64,000 nt of DNA from Parelaphostrongylus tenuis (Eukaryota > Nematoda > Chromadorea > Rhabditida > Metastrongylidae). Each line of letters opens with the position of its first letter. Position 1 is the stretch's first letter. Positions 11,823 to 23,946 of the stretch are shown one piece after another. Under the pieces are notes generated by a model that searched no databases, was not told the origin of the DNA, and was given only the letters and a program-made list of their open reading frames with translations. The position numbers and the translations under genes are program-made. The DNA is taken from NCBI GenBank assembly GCA_019055375.1, contig JAHQIW010003705.1:1-64000 (forward strand), written 5' to 3'.

Positions 11823-14800
11823 GAAAAGAAGCGTTCAGGTCAATTGTACGGATGGTGTTCTGAAGATGAAAACGATGGATTCCTTGGAAAATCACGTATT
11901 CAAAGATAATTTAACGGCGACAAACACAATCTCAACTGCATCGTTCAATTCATTTGATCGGATTGAAACTCTGAAGATCATTCGCTCTCATGAGGTGATC
12001 TTTTTTCTCGCAAACAGACGACATGCTCTTCAGAAATTTCTGAGTTTTGCCTTTAGAGTGGTGAACTGAATTGGATCGCGATGATAATAATGCTCTCGAC
12101 GCGGTTTCTCCTCCGAAAATTACGCCGGATTTCTTACAAACTAGCGGTTCATTATCAGATTGTCAAATTGATGTGTACGTTGAGTTACAGGATCTGCACT
12201 GATTCACGTCAGCAGATAGTAGTCAATAAATGTTGGATTTTAGAATGAAAACTCACGACATGCTAATGATTTTGTCAAAGAACTCGATGAAAATGGAGAA
12301 TTCATTGATCAGCGTAAGAACAACGAGAAAAAATCCGAGAGTTTGAATTGTGGGTTATTTCGAACGCCGGAGAAACGCTAGGTATTTCCTACACGTTCTT
12401 TTCATTAAAATCATTTCTGAAGGTTTTAGTTTGACTAATTTTATTGCACACATCTTGGTATTCAAATTGCCCGTACTTGCTTCAAGATGAAGCTTGTCGT
12501 GGGATCAAAATCGCTTGCTACTGTCATGCACCAATTGCGCGTAAAGGAAAATATCAATGAAGAGGCGTGCAAGATCAACGGAGTTTAGATCGGTGAATAG
12601 GTTGCAGAAAGGACCACTGCAGAGTGGATCGCAAAGTTCAAAGCTGGAGAGAATACTCTGTAAGACCAGTCGCGCTCAGGCCGTTCACGGAAAGCTCCAT
12701 TACTTTTGTTCTCCGCTTCACTAGCATTTTCCCTTACGCGCCATTCATGCATAAGTAGCAAGCGAATTTCTTCCCACGACAATTCCATCATTAAGCACGT
12801 TTAGGTAAGTCGTATTTCAAAATTTTTGCAAAAAATGCCCAAATCAACTATACTAAAATCATGCAGTTTCAATTACTTTTGTTCAATGAATTTGGTGTAT
12901 ATTGATCTAGTGACAAAACTTATGAGACGATCTAATATTATTCTATTACATGTCTGGTTACAATGAATGCCTGCATCTGAATCCAATTTTTAAGTTTTTG
13001 AAAGCAAGATCTTGTTTTGTGTTTTTTTTTTCACACTTTTAATAGACATTTCAAAGCTGAGATCTCGCCAATCTTTGTCCTGTTCTTGGTTTCTGGAAAG
13101 GCATTTTTTGTGTGTTTCGGCCGCGAAAAGAAGATTACCTTATTCATTTTTTGCACTGCTAGAGTTTGTTGATGGTCTTTTAATAAACTTTTGGTGAATT
13201 TTTTGTTGCATAAACTCAGTTGATTTTGAAACTGAGTTTAGTTCATGAAAGGTTTCAGTAAAGCGTTGGAGGAGTGAAGAGAAGATTACGTTCCGCATTT
13301 TAAGGATTAGTCTTGAGCTTCATGCCTGCTTTATTTGGCAATGTAAGATGGAATGGAAGCCTTATCACATAAAACGATAGAGCAGTGTTTTTTCTACAGT
13401 TGTGGTATAGAAACCGGAGAACCCTACGAAACTGAGAAAAGAAACTGTGAAGTAATCAACGGAAATCGCGCTCTTTCGAGGCGACTTTAAGATCACTGCG
13501 TGCATCTCGATTTAAAAGACGCGCGATAATCCATGTCAAAGACGGAATGCATTCTTATTTCCGTTGCCACAGTGCACTAGGATAGCTTTTCCAGAAACCA
13601 AATGCGGTGTCTAAATTACCAAGATTTAAACCATCGAATGATTATTGCATATCTAAAAAAAGAAAAAACTTCCTCACCAAGGAGTTAAAAAAAGGTTAAG
13701 ATAAAGGAATTGTACCAATATTTGTTAGGTTTGAAGCAATCACCAGCGGTACCCCTCTCGAACTCGCAAGACCCCAGGCTGATGATGTTGACAAAGTCCC
13801 TCTATATGCGGCATGGATTTTGGAAGTCGTTCGCTACGCGGAAATTGAGAGAAAGAGGTTTGTTTATTCTAATCTATGAAATTTCTATTAGTTTGCTATG
13901 AGTTTGCTCGTATAGAATGACACAACTGAGACCGATTAATAACGTTGGACGTTGCCGTGCAGCTCGTTCGGAAATGATTCGAGATTTCGCCATACCTTGC
14001 AAGCGAAGGCGACGGTATCTATCAAAGAAAGCTTTTTCTAAGTAGTGTCTACTAGATTGAGATTCAACTTACATATAACAGATCCAATTCAACTTTTCCT
14101 TGGTTTGGCCGTACCATTTACGAGCATTATGGGGACGATTTGTCACTGGGCATGGCGCGACTTGAATACGAAATTTCGGTGAGTTTCTTTTTGATCGTGT
14201 TCTGTAAAGTTTGCTAAGACTTCGTGTGGCGCAATGGTTAGAGGTGCTCTGCGACACACACGTGGTCGATCTCGACAGATGATGGTTTGATTCCGCTCCC
14301 AAAGCTCAGCAACCCTTTCATCCTATCGGGTCGGTGAACTGGCACTAGACTTGTCTGAGAGTGCAGTAGCACTGACTTGATATACCGGCAGGCCACCGCA
14401 AGTCATTATCAAAGCCAGATAAACATCCATTCAACTCTAACGATACTGGATGAAAACGAATAAATGGCGTATCCTCAGCGAGTGATTAATGAAGATAACT
14501 TCATTCTTATTATCGTGTTATTTTATTTCTTGTGATTTTGATAGCAATAAGATGATTTATTTGAACACAGGAACAATGGACAACTAACATTTTTAATTGA
14601 AGAGATCGACAGTCAATCGTAGGAGTGTGCCTCACCTGATATGAGAACACTCAGCGTAGACTTATTTGCAGGGCCAGAAGATGCAGCCTAATTCTCAAGT
14701 AGGATCCCGTGATGACACCATTACACATTACTTTATAAGTCGGAACAATTCGCCATCCACTATGGTCGATCCTTTAGAACTACTCGAGAACCCATACTCG

Positions 14801-15048
14801 TTCTTTCAACACAAGCCAATCGCAAGGAAACGAAATGTAAGCTTGCACTTTATATTCATTAATAGAACAATGGCTATCGTTGTGATTGATTTCAGTTGCC
14901 TCCTCCAGTGGAAAGTTCCCTGGTGAAAAAGATTAATCTGTCGGATCCTCCAGTTTTTGCCCCATTGATGAAGAATGAGCCCGAAACTTTATATCCACCG
15001 TTGGATTCTGATTACGATTCAAGTGATGATGATGATGACAATTTGTGA
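11823..15048 (+). CDS. C-terminal exons of the same or an adjacent + strand gene, acidic tail
   Basis: Exons are approximately 11,823-11,994, 12,057-12,172, 12,244-12,381, 13,729-13,857, 13,916-14,014, 14,082-14,178, 14,672-14,836 and 14,896-15,048. The last five join in perfect phase and give about 210 residues ending in the acidic tail SDYDSSDDDDDNL and a TGA. The first three read as protein (GWCSEDENDGFLGK; SLSDCQID; FVKELDENGEF) but each carries a frame break or premature stop. Other visible features are a basic CKRRRR cluster that could be a nuclear signal, and DPLELLENPYSFFQHKP, which recalls DPFDSLESKPFKKG of NCAPH2. I could not assign a family with confidence. Confidence 0.5.
12480..12800 (+). 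mobile_element. Degenerate mariner N-terminal fragment
   Basis: The + strand reads VAERTTAEWIAKFKAGENTL, a stop, then QSRSGRSRKAP, matching the mariner HTH region with several stops. The block at 12,740-12,780 is the inverted counterpart of the flank of the fragment at 4.7 kb. It is an inactive relic in the intron before exon 13,729. Confidence 0.65.
12985..13720. repeat. Foldback element, family F, copy 3
   Basis: It shares with copy 1 the internal GATGGTCTTTTAATAAACTT block (GATGGTCTTTCAATAGACTT in copy 1), AGAAGATTACGTTCCGCATTTTAAG-like sequence, and a right end GTTAAGATAAAGGAATTGTACC that abuts the acceptor of exon 13,729. The left boundary is approximate. Confidence 0.45.
14215..14490 (+). 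repeat. tRNA-related SINE, family S (about 280 bases)
   Basis: The head GTGGCGCAATGGTTAGAGGTGCTC is a tRNA-like A box, and GGTTTGATTCC is a B box. The body carries GGGTCGGTGAACTGGCACTAGAC, CACTGACTTG, AGCCAGATAAACATCCATTCAACTC and ends ATGGCGTATCCTCAGCGAGTGATTAATG. The same ordered blocks occur at 22.5, 30.2, 31.1, 43.9, 44.4, 50.2/50.7 and 56.4 kb. Confidence 0.65.
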
Positions 15049-16730
15049 AATGTCGCCGCCGTTCGAAAAGGATTTCTACGAGGTATTCGTCTTTAATCCT
15101 GCTCCTCCTGCTTTGTCGCTCACTGATAATTCGATTATGGATATGTTTGCCACTATATCATTACCATCATGCAATCATCGTCTTACGCCCTCTGGATCCT
15201 TCATTTTTCTCTTAAAGTAAAGCTTCGTCAAGCTATATATCCCAGACAGTAATTTTCAGATTGTATATTATTTTTCCTATCCAAAATGCTGTTTATCAGC
15301 TACTGTATAACTCAAGAAGCCCTGTTGTATATACCTTTAATGACTTATCGCATAATTATAGGTTGTAGATAGTGCATTCCTTATCATCATCTTCATGACA
15401 CTGCTTTCAAAAAATTCAAAATTAATTTCTCTGACGTCTATATCTCATCCTTGAAGTGCTCCATTTCATGTATCCTATGTACTTCTGACTTGTTCAGCGG
15501 TTCTGCCATCCACTTTTCACTGTCTTTTTGGGATGCCGTACATTATGACCTATCTTATGTGCGCGAAGATCTAGGCACTTTTTGTTGATTCAGTTTGTGC
15601 TGCAGAGTAGTGTTTTTTTTTTCCTCTCTCGCTTCCCAGAAAACAAGTTTAGTGTTGGTCCGCAAGAATACATTAAGGCGACGTAGTATATTTTCGGTAA
15701 ATGTATGCGTGAAACCGAAAAGAAATTTTGGTTGACAAAGAACTTGGCTTTGCAGCTTAAATTGGCAGCAGCGATTTGTAGTGTCAAAATGAAATGTATG
15801 TAAAGTCAGGAAGTTGAATTGCTCGAGTTTTGGTGTACATCGTTTATCCCTGTGGTCTTGCCCTCTCTCTCTCCACTTCTCTCCTCTTTCCTTCTCATCT
15901 CTCCATATCCTCTTCCTCTCTCTGAATAGCGATGAAAGTAGTTGCGATTAGAGATCGCTACTAAGCCAGCCAGAAATGTGCTATATAGGACTCTAATCAG
16001 GTGTCGCAGTCCTGTCTCTCAATTTTTTGACGGTCTTCGTTAACCCGGTTCCTCCGTGACCGTTATCAGGTCTTTCGAGGGTGTTCTGACATAGTGTATC
16101 TTTCAGCTGTTTATTTCTCGTTTAAACTGGTATTTTTTTTCTCTCAAATCGTCTTTTTATGTTAGTTAAGCAACTATTGTGAAATATACGCGGTTCGTCT
16201 ATTATCTCAATCTGAATATTGTTTGTGTATTGTATGACGTTATTTTTCATATGATTGATTAAGCGTTTGTGTAATTGTTGCTTTTTTTCTCTTGTTTGTA
16301 AATCACTATATGTTTATTCGTTTCAAATCCTTTATGTTGTCTCAATTCTAAATACGTGTGAGAGATTTCTAGAGTGAAGACTGTAAAACTTATTTTCTGT
16401 TCATCTCAGCGTAGTCTATCATCAGTATACGTCAATATGACAACACCAGTCTTCTCGATTATCGTTTAGTCGAGTTAGTTCCATATGTGTTAGTGAGGAA
16501 AAGCGGCTTATTGTGGTCGTCAAACTGTTTCGATACGACAGACCAATCGCTCTGACTTCTAATGCATTGCTTCCATTTGTTTCTCTGCTCAGAAAAACTG
16601 GCTTAGTGGCTTATACACGATTAAACATGGGAGAACATATTTCTCTTTCATTACCTTCCGTGAAGAAATGTGGCCGTTTATGCCTTATAATCAATTCTGA
16701 GTCGTGCATACGGTCTGTTATGAGCACTTA
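15049..16730. other. Intergenic stretch, no gene seen
   Basis: Nothing protein-like with splice support is visible on either strand. A pyrimidine-rich tract lies at 15,860-15,925 (CTCTCTCTC and variants). Downstream of the TGA at 15,046 I see no close AATAAA. Confidence 0.4.
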
Positions 16731-16734
16731 TACA

Positions 16735-17240
16735 GTGCTTCGGTCTTGAAGCCTCGTCACTTCACGGTGCCTTTCCTCGGAGTCAATCCCTCTTGGTGGA
16801 GAACCCCGTTATATGGAGTAAATGCAGACGTAATATTTACACGCCCCATGAAGTGATTAATCATCTCCAGAAGTGTTGTACACTCAGTCGATATTGGCTG
16901 GTAATCGTGAAATGTCATACCTTTGTTTCAAGTGTTTTCTTGAGACCACACAATTTTCAATATTTCTGATAATTATTTTTGAGCCATGCATTTGAGAAAC
17001 AATCGAAACAAATGGAATAAGAAAACACTTGAGGCTAATGATACGATTTTTCCCGACTCCCAGCCGAAATCAATTAAATGTACAACACTGTCCATTTAGT
17101 TATTATCATCACTTGATGGCGGTAGTAAATATCACGTCCGCGGTTACTCTATCATAGGGGGTTATCCCCAAGAGAAATTGGCTCAAACGAAAGGCAGTGT
17201 GCAACTGGTGAGGTTGCAAGGCCGAAACACGTGTATTGGA
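16735..17240. repeat. Foldback MITE, family E
   Basis: The left end CTTCGGTCTTGAAGCCTCGT..GTGCCTTTCCTCGG is the inverted counterpart of the right end CGAAAGGCAGTGTGCAACTGGTGAGG..GGCCGAAAC. Inner blocks are also paired (ATATTTACACGCCC against AAATATCACG). A single end of the same type occurs at 53,010-53,110. No coding capacity is seen. Confidence 0.55.
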
Positions 17241-17767
17241 CTGTACGAATGTCTATAAGAGACCACATGCATGGCGCAGAAAGAATTATCAGGCTTAGCG
17301 GAATTTAATCGTGGTCCTAAGAAAACACTCGAAACGAATGGCATGATATGGCCGTTTAGTTGCTTATTTTGCCCGTGTGTGATTGAGAAATCGTTGGAAC
17401 GTGCTCTTGTGGTCTCGTTCTCAATCAACCAGGTGTCTCTTCATTTCTATTACAGGCGACTGACATTGTAATTTATGCAGCGACACTGATGACTTCGATA
17501 ATCGAGTTTTAATTAAACCATGTCAAGATTGGACTAGAGACTATGCCTATAATGCTCAGAATTCTGAACCACGGTGTATGCACCGAAGTGTACAAGATAG
17601 TGGAGTTAATTCCTTTCTAAAGCCAATTGTGGATGGCTGTGAAACTTTCGACCACTGTAGAACTTGGTGAAATCACACGTTTCAAAGTATAAATGTGAAC
17701 TAAGAAATTGGATTGATACTCATGGGTCTCTTCAGTCATAAAATGCATGTATCTGGCTTTCAACACC

Positions 17768-17958
17768 TACGGGACCATGGACCCAACCATCTCCGTCGCA
17801 ACTCCTAGTGCTCTGTGTCTCAAAATGAAGCGTGAGATGTGCAACGATGTAGTGTGTGCGTCTCACATTGGCACGCTGGGGTTAGAAGCCATTGTTAGAC
17901 GCAGTATTCTGGGGTTTGCGCGCAAAGCGTTAGGTCTATGGTCCCGTAAGGGCTAATG
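17768..17958. repeat. Palindromic MITE, family C, second copy
   Basis: The ends CGGGACCATGGACCCAACC and GGTCTATGGTCCCG are inverted. The inner part GTGTGCGTCTCACATTGGCACGCTGG parallels the GCGTCTAACAGTGGCACGCTGG core of the copy at 8.8 kb. Confidence 0.6.
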
Positions 17959-18743
17959 CTTGTCTTAAAGATTTTTGCCATTTCATTTGCTAGTCTATTA
18001 GATGCTCATTATTCGTGGGCAGTTTTCGACGTTCTCACCGTCAAAGACAACTGAAATAGTGTTACTGAAGTTGGAACGATTTCTGCTTATGTGTTCCTGT
18101 ATGTTCAGTGACCTAACCTGTGTAATTTCCCTAAGTATTTAAAGAAAAAGAAGCTTTTCCTGAAGGTATGACCTTGCCACATTCCAGAAAACCTATGAAA
18201 TCAACGTAAACCAATTCGGAACAACAGGGATTGCTGAGTTATCAACCAAGAGATCAACGATGTAGAAACTGCAGAATTGATTTTTCAAATATGTTCTGAC
18301 ATAGTTATCTAGTTTTTCACATTTTTTTGAAATGTTGAATATGTAAAGTACTCATTTCAAATATATTGAAAATTTCTATCAGTGAACTACATTTCGCATT
18401 CATCAATCCATAGCTAAGCGCACAAGTTATTTGTTATCAAATTATGTGCATATAACTATCGGGTGCTTCCTATTAAGCACAAAAGTCATAATGTAGTTTG
18501 CTTTTCTTTCCCAAGTCTCCCCTCGCTATCACTCAAGTCAAGGAGCAGGAAGTGGGATCATATGTGATTCATACAAAGTTGTTTGTTGTAATTCCTACCG
18601 AAATAGCCCTAATTCATATTCACTTTCTCTGTTATTGAGATCGGAGGAGGGGTCTTTTGATTATACGCTTCGCTGCTCTTAGCTCTAAGTGCCAAATACT
18701 CGACTCGCTTTATAATCAACCGCTGTCATATCCACACATAGAC

Positions 18744-21700
18744 ATGCAGCCGCAACCCTTAGTATGTTCTTTCGTTTCCATTTTCTGCTTTTTCTTTAGA
18801 ATAATTTATTTAGAACACTATTAGCGACTCTCAAAATTTAGTTTTAAAAGTGTAAGAAAAAACTCTCATCATATAAGTTTGAAAGAATCATAAAGCGTTT
18901 TGATGGAGTAGTCTACTACAAATACTTCCTAAAAACTGCACTCAATGTGAGCAGTTACATATGTTTTTTAAATTAAAATTATAGGAAAATTCTCCAAATT
19001 TTGTTTGATCATATGAAATAAATGTTCGAAATCTACATAGATACTCTGACAATCACTTTCAAGAGCCGTGAAGGGGTGTTCTAGTGAAATCACACGGAAA
19101 CTCGGCAGAAGCCTTTGTTATTGTACAACAAGTGGAAAGTAGAAAATATCAAGGTTCAAGTTAAGATTGTACCATCACAGGCTTGAGAGTTTGACGGGTT
19201 TATCCTCTGGGAAGCTGAACCTTCCTCATTTCTCTCTGTCATTATGATTTTCTTTGCAGATTACAATAGTAACTACACTCAGTTACTTTAGTGGTAAATA
19301 TTCGAACACAAAAATTTCTGGTTCTTTTACGATAACTGGAAAGAGATGGAAAAACGACCCCTTTTGGTGGGCAACACTTTTTCGTGGTAGTATCAGTAAC
19401 CATTCAAAAGTTCAAATCTCTGAATCCGCTGTATGTGGCCGTTTTTTGAAAAGCCCTAACTTTTTTATCAAGAGGCTACAAATGAAAAACCGTTCTCATT
19501 CTCTGGACAGGAAGTGTTAGTAATCATTCGAAAGCTTAGATTTCTGGCTGCATATTCGTACCACCGATTTTTGAAAAGACTCTTTAATAACGCTGTAAAA
19601 TCCACACAAAACTATGTCTCAGCCGTGCATAATTCTCGCCGGCAGAGCTTATTCTTTGGACTACAAGTAATCGTTCGACAGCGTCATGTTTGCGTCAAGT
19701 TTGCTGAATCCAACATTGTGCTTGTTTTCTGGATAGACCGTTTATCTGCAATGCAGCATGCTAAATAAGTCGAATTCACTTACGCGAGCAAAGGGTTCTT
19801 TGGCCAATTCACGTGCGGCTGGTTAAGGCTACACATGAGCTGACGCAATGATCATCTATTTCAGGCATACGAATGTGCAGAGAAGTATTGCATCAGCAGT
19901 TCACATGGCGGCCTCAATAACCGGCAAGTGAATCGGCCGAAGACCCCGTTGCTCGCGTATGTGAATTTAACTTAATTTTCTGCTGCATCACAGAGAAATG
20001 AGCTTTCAAGAAAACAAGCACAGCATTGGAATCAGCAAACATTACGCTAGCGAATAATTACTAATAGTTCAAAGAAAGAGCTCTGTCTTGTGGGAAAAAT
20101 GCGTATGTGAAACGCGCCAAAACAGCTTTTTTGAAGATCCGGCCACACGGCGCTTTCACCAAAATTCTACGCCTTCAAATGATCACTAACACTCCTATGA
20201 AAAATTCCTGTCCAGAGAATGAGATCGCTTTCTCATTTGTCGCTTTATAGTGGGCAAGTACCAAAAAGCCTTCCCAAACGCTGTAGCAGAAAAGAAACAT
20301 TTGTGTTTCACACACGCATATTTCCTGCAGAACAGAACTGCTTCCTAGAAATACGATTAACCATTCGATAACGTTAGTTTCGACGATTTCCACGCTGTGC
20401 TTATTTTCTGGGAAGACCGCTTCTCTGCAGTGTAGCGGGGAATCAAGTTGATTCACCTACTTTACAATTTATTTTTTGGCCAATTCACGGGCTGGGGGTT
20501 GGAGAAAGGGGGTTGTCCGCGATCTCAACACGGCGATCTATCGATGGCGCCTAGGTGACACATATGTGAAGTGTGATTTTTGTTATTCAATTAGGAATTG
20601 TTTCCCCACTTCAAAAGGAACTCCAGTGTAAACTAAGTGATTCTGATACTACATGATTTCCTCCACACGTTCATATGTTTTCGTGCTTCCACAGAAGCAA
20701 CAGTAAAAGTGCGCAGGGTGTAAAACACAATTTTTTTAATGCTACATTGCTATAAACGAATCTTTTCAGAAGAGGTGCTCGTAGGGCAGTAGCTAGAGAT
20801 TTAAGCTTTCGAGTGTTTGATAACACTCTTCAACATTTCATTCAATGAGTCATTTTTACGCATCATATATCTTACCAGTGAGAAAATTTCATAAATTGTA
20901 ATTCCATTCAAAAACCAAGTAACTCAAATGAATATCAATGAATTTCACTCATCCCTATCCCATCTTAAGGTGCTCAAAACACCGTATTAGCCCAACCCAT
21001 GCAAAGATTGCTCTTGATGTGGGCTCCTTTTTATACCATTCTTGGCTGAATTTTGAGACAGAAACGGGGAAATTGTTCTATTTTTGAAGCGTTACTTGAT
21101 GGATAATTCACTTTTCTTTGCTCTACGTCATATTTCAACATCCAAGGCACACCAGCTAAAACAAAACATAAGCCATAGGAGAGGGGGGGGGGAGAGGGGT
21201 TGCAATTAAATGACGCAATTCGTTTCAAAGTCGGTGTTTTGAAAGTCCAACTTCTAAAAGAGCTGCTGGGAAATAATAACGATAAACATTTAGTGGCAAA
21301 CATTTTGTGACCAGCATCTAATAACACCAGAAGGTTTCTACGAATTTGTGGAAGAAGAGGGAGATCGACGGGCGGCCAATGTCCGTGAACGGAAGCGCAT
21401 GTGCAGCATCAATGTAGCCTTCATTGTATGAACTTTCTCCATCTGAATTTCTTTATTTTTGAACTTAATTCTTATATCTACTAAAATAAAATAAGATTCG
21501 TTGCTTGATGCACTGCACACTTTAGGAGCTAAGGAACTACATCCCAACTTTTCCATTCGAGAAACGTCTGTCAAAAATTGATACACTCAAGCTTGCTATT
21601 GCGTACATTAATATGCTGGAGGATGTATTGAGGTAAAGTCGAAGCTGTCTCTGTCTATATGATATTAACGCATTCTTGACAAATGACTTTTATAGATATC

Positions 21701-23946
21701 GAGGCATTTTTTACGTTTGCCGCCGCTTGTACGGATTTCGTTGCATAAACCAATTGGCCTGAAATTCTGCACCGTGTGCACAGATTTTGATACATGAGCC
21801 ATTTCATTGACTTAAACTGTCACCCATTAATGCCTGCCTCTTTCTGTCCTGAAAGTTCTTTTTTTTTTCAAATAGAACAGAAGCACCCTAATTAATAATG
21901 GAACAATGATTTTTCAGAAGCAGGTAACAGCTCTTTACTGATTGCTAAATAAGAACTAATTGTGGTGCACATAAAAATCGTGGAAAAAACACAGTCCAAT
22001 AGAAGAGCCGTGTTCGTCGTGTGTCATGCTGTCGCAAATATGTTAATACTGTTAGTAGTCAAGTTATTCCCTTAGTAATATTTCGCGAGATACAAGTTAA
22101 CGCATTTTAGCATCTATAGCACAAAGGCATGGTAAATTTTTTTGGAAACAAAATAACGATATGTAATATCTTATTAAGGGAACATCTTATTTCAACTCAA
22201 GAATACTTCATTTTTAATCATAGGCACAGAGTTTGCTTACTGCTCTAATTTTTTGGTCTCCCATGGATCCACATCGCTACATTCGACGTTGTGTTGCTAT
22301 GTCGCGAAGCAGTCACCCGAACGCTCCTTCGTGGAGCACAAGCGGTAAGACCTTGCTTAATACTGAAACATTGACATCATTAAAGTCTTTTTGAGATATA
22401 GCTTACCTCAACATATCCTTAATAGATGGAAAAGTAAAACTGGTGGTAATATTTTATAACTAATAATTAATAATAATGCCATAATTGATCGATACGAGCG
22501 CATGCGGTGCAGTGGTTAGAGGTGTTCCGCGTCGCACACTACGTCAGTTGTTGGCATCTCGCGCTCGTGGCTCATCAAGCGATCCATCCTTCCGGTGTCG
22601 GTAAATTGGCACTGGACTGGTCCCAGACTTGTCCTAAGGATAATCAGCAAAAATTCGATATAGCAATAGGTCAGCGCCAGTCTTTTTAATGCCACATATG
22701 CAGTCTATCACCTCAGACGATCAAAAATTGAAGGCAAATGCATGGCGCATCCCTCTGGGATTTTCCAACGTCGAGAGCTTTGTCCTTGTCTCTAATTCAT
22801 CGATAGAGAGCACATGCAGCGTCAAAATAAACACGTGATTCAATAAATCATAGATTTTTCTATGTCAGCCAAAGGTTGTTATGATACGATTTATTCAATA
22901 AGCCGACGTTTCGGCGATTTCAACTTTTTTAGATCCGAGGAAAATCACTTTGCCCATAACCCAGCAGTCAAACTCTTCCATTATTCCAACAGGAAAATTC
23001 ACGTAATCGGGATTTGAATCGCATCACGCGCACAACAACTTTTCAACATACCCATCACTTTTATGAGTGTTCCACTGAGTTACCGAAGTGGAGACCACCC
23101 GTGTAGAGATTACGTGGACTGTGAATGCACCTCCCACACCAAAGCCATAGTCTTTCATACTGTGTCATACCACGTGTGAATCCTAGACATTCCTCCATGC
23201 TATTCATATTTGAATTGGTGGTATTCATCAAAAATGCTTCTCAAAAATCTTACGCGCTGAGGTTTTATGTTCTTGTTCAAGAACGATGACTTTTCAAGAT
23301 CCTCGCGCGTATGTGTACGTGTCCTATGCGAGCCTAATGAGGTGTTTGGTATGCTTTAAGCTACCAGCTAAGTGTCCTTCCTACGGACACAGAGTGGCCT
23401 ACATGTTTCCTCGATACTTTTGTTACCGTACACTCTACAAGAGATGAAGTAAACCTTACTCCTGCTCATGCAATCACCGTCTTTACCGTCAGGTCATATC
23501 ATGCACTCTTGCGTTGTAGATAGACAGCCGTATAAACGGTTACGAATGGTACTCGGAATCAAACACGTAGTTCTTGCAACAACTCAAAACTCGGGCAAAA
23601 TAAGCCCACCATCTCTCTGGGACGGCTAAACTGACACCTTACTGTCTGAGAATAGCATCATTTCATCAACAAAGGTCAGCTATTGCCTGTAGTGACTATA
23701 TAGGAACTCTAAGCAGCGTTGTCCCAACAACACAGAATGAAGCGCGCTCTACCGACATTTATTGACGTTCATCAAAAACTTGAAAATGGTTACGTTGCAG
23801 TCGCACGCAAATTCCAACGGTTTTTGGTAATCAGGATATTAATTATTTTTTATTGTACAGTGATGCTAAGTAGTTTACTCAAGTGGACTCTGTCAAGAGC
23901 TTTGATTGAAATCGTTAGGGTCGAATCGTTAACCACGTGTGAGTAA
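18744..23946 (+). CDS. Class A bHLH transcription factor, PTF1A/FER (HLH-13) type
   Basis: Two exons are certain. 21,331-21,425 encodes the basic region and helix 1 ([20 protein letters not shown]), and 21,526-21,632 encodes loop and helix 2 ([14 protein letters not shown], then [20 protein letters not shown]). The PYEKRLSK-type loop is the hallmark of PTF1A/TWIST-family bHLH proteins. 22,224-22,344 holds [10 protein letters not shown] and WSTS, recalling the C-terminal TPEDPR element of PTF1A. Likely flanking exons are 18,744-18,761 (ATG), 19,260-19,293, 21,696-21,713 (tiny) and 23,861-23,946 (stop TAA). These are phase-compatible but less certain. The protein would act in the nucleus as an E-protein heterodimer binding E-boxes; nematode HLH-13 is neuronal. 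The intron before 21,331 is filled with foldback elements. Confidence 0.8.
19345..20250. repeat. Foldback element, family A, copy 2
   Basis: The left arm (CTACAAATGAAAAACCGTTCT..AGTGTTAGTAATCATTCGAAAGC) is mirrored by the right arm ending AATGAGATCGCTTTCTCATTTGTC near 20,245. Inner blocks AACATTGTGCTTGTTTTCTGG and GAAAACAAGCACAGCATTGG are complementary. The core carries TTGGCCAATTCACG and its counterpart. It lies in the bHLH gene's intron. Confidence 0.65.
20215..20870. repeat. Foldback element, family A, partial copy 3 overlapping copy 2
   Basis: CACGCTGTGCTTATTTTCTGGG at 20,392 and TTCTTTTGGCCAATTCACGG-like sequence at 20,470 repeat the left-arm order of copy 2. AGGGCAGTAGCTAGAGATTTAAGC with AACACTCTTC near 20,790-20,840 is the right end. 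This looks like a second insertion joined to copy 2. Confidence 0.45.
22495..22800 (+). repeat. tRNA-related SINE, family S
   Basis: The head GCGGTGCAGTGGTTAGAGGTG is followed by CCGGTGTCGGTAAATTGGCACTGGAC, AGACTTGTCCTAAGG, and the end ATGCATGGCGCATCCCTCTGGGATT. The middle differs from other copies, so it is rearranged or diverged. It lies in the last intron of the bHLH gene. Confidence 0.6.

Noticed and set aside
19254..19768. Two + frames of 84-88 codons as coding sequence
   Set aside because: They lie largely in the left arm of a foldback element and continue through its inverted blocks.
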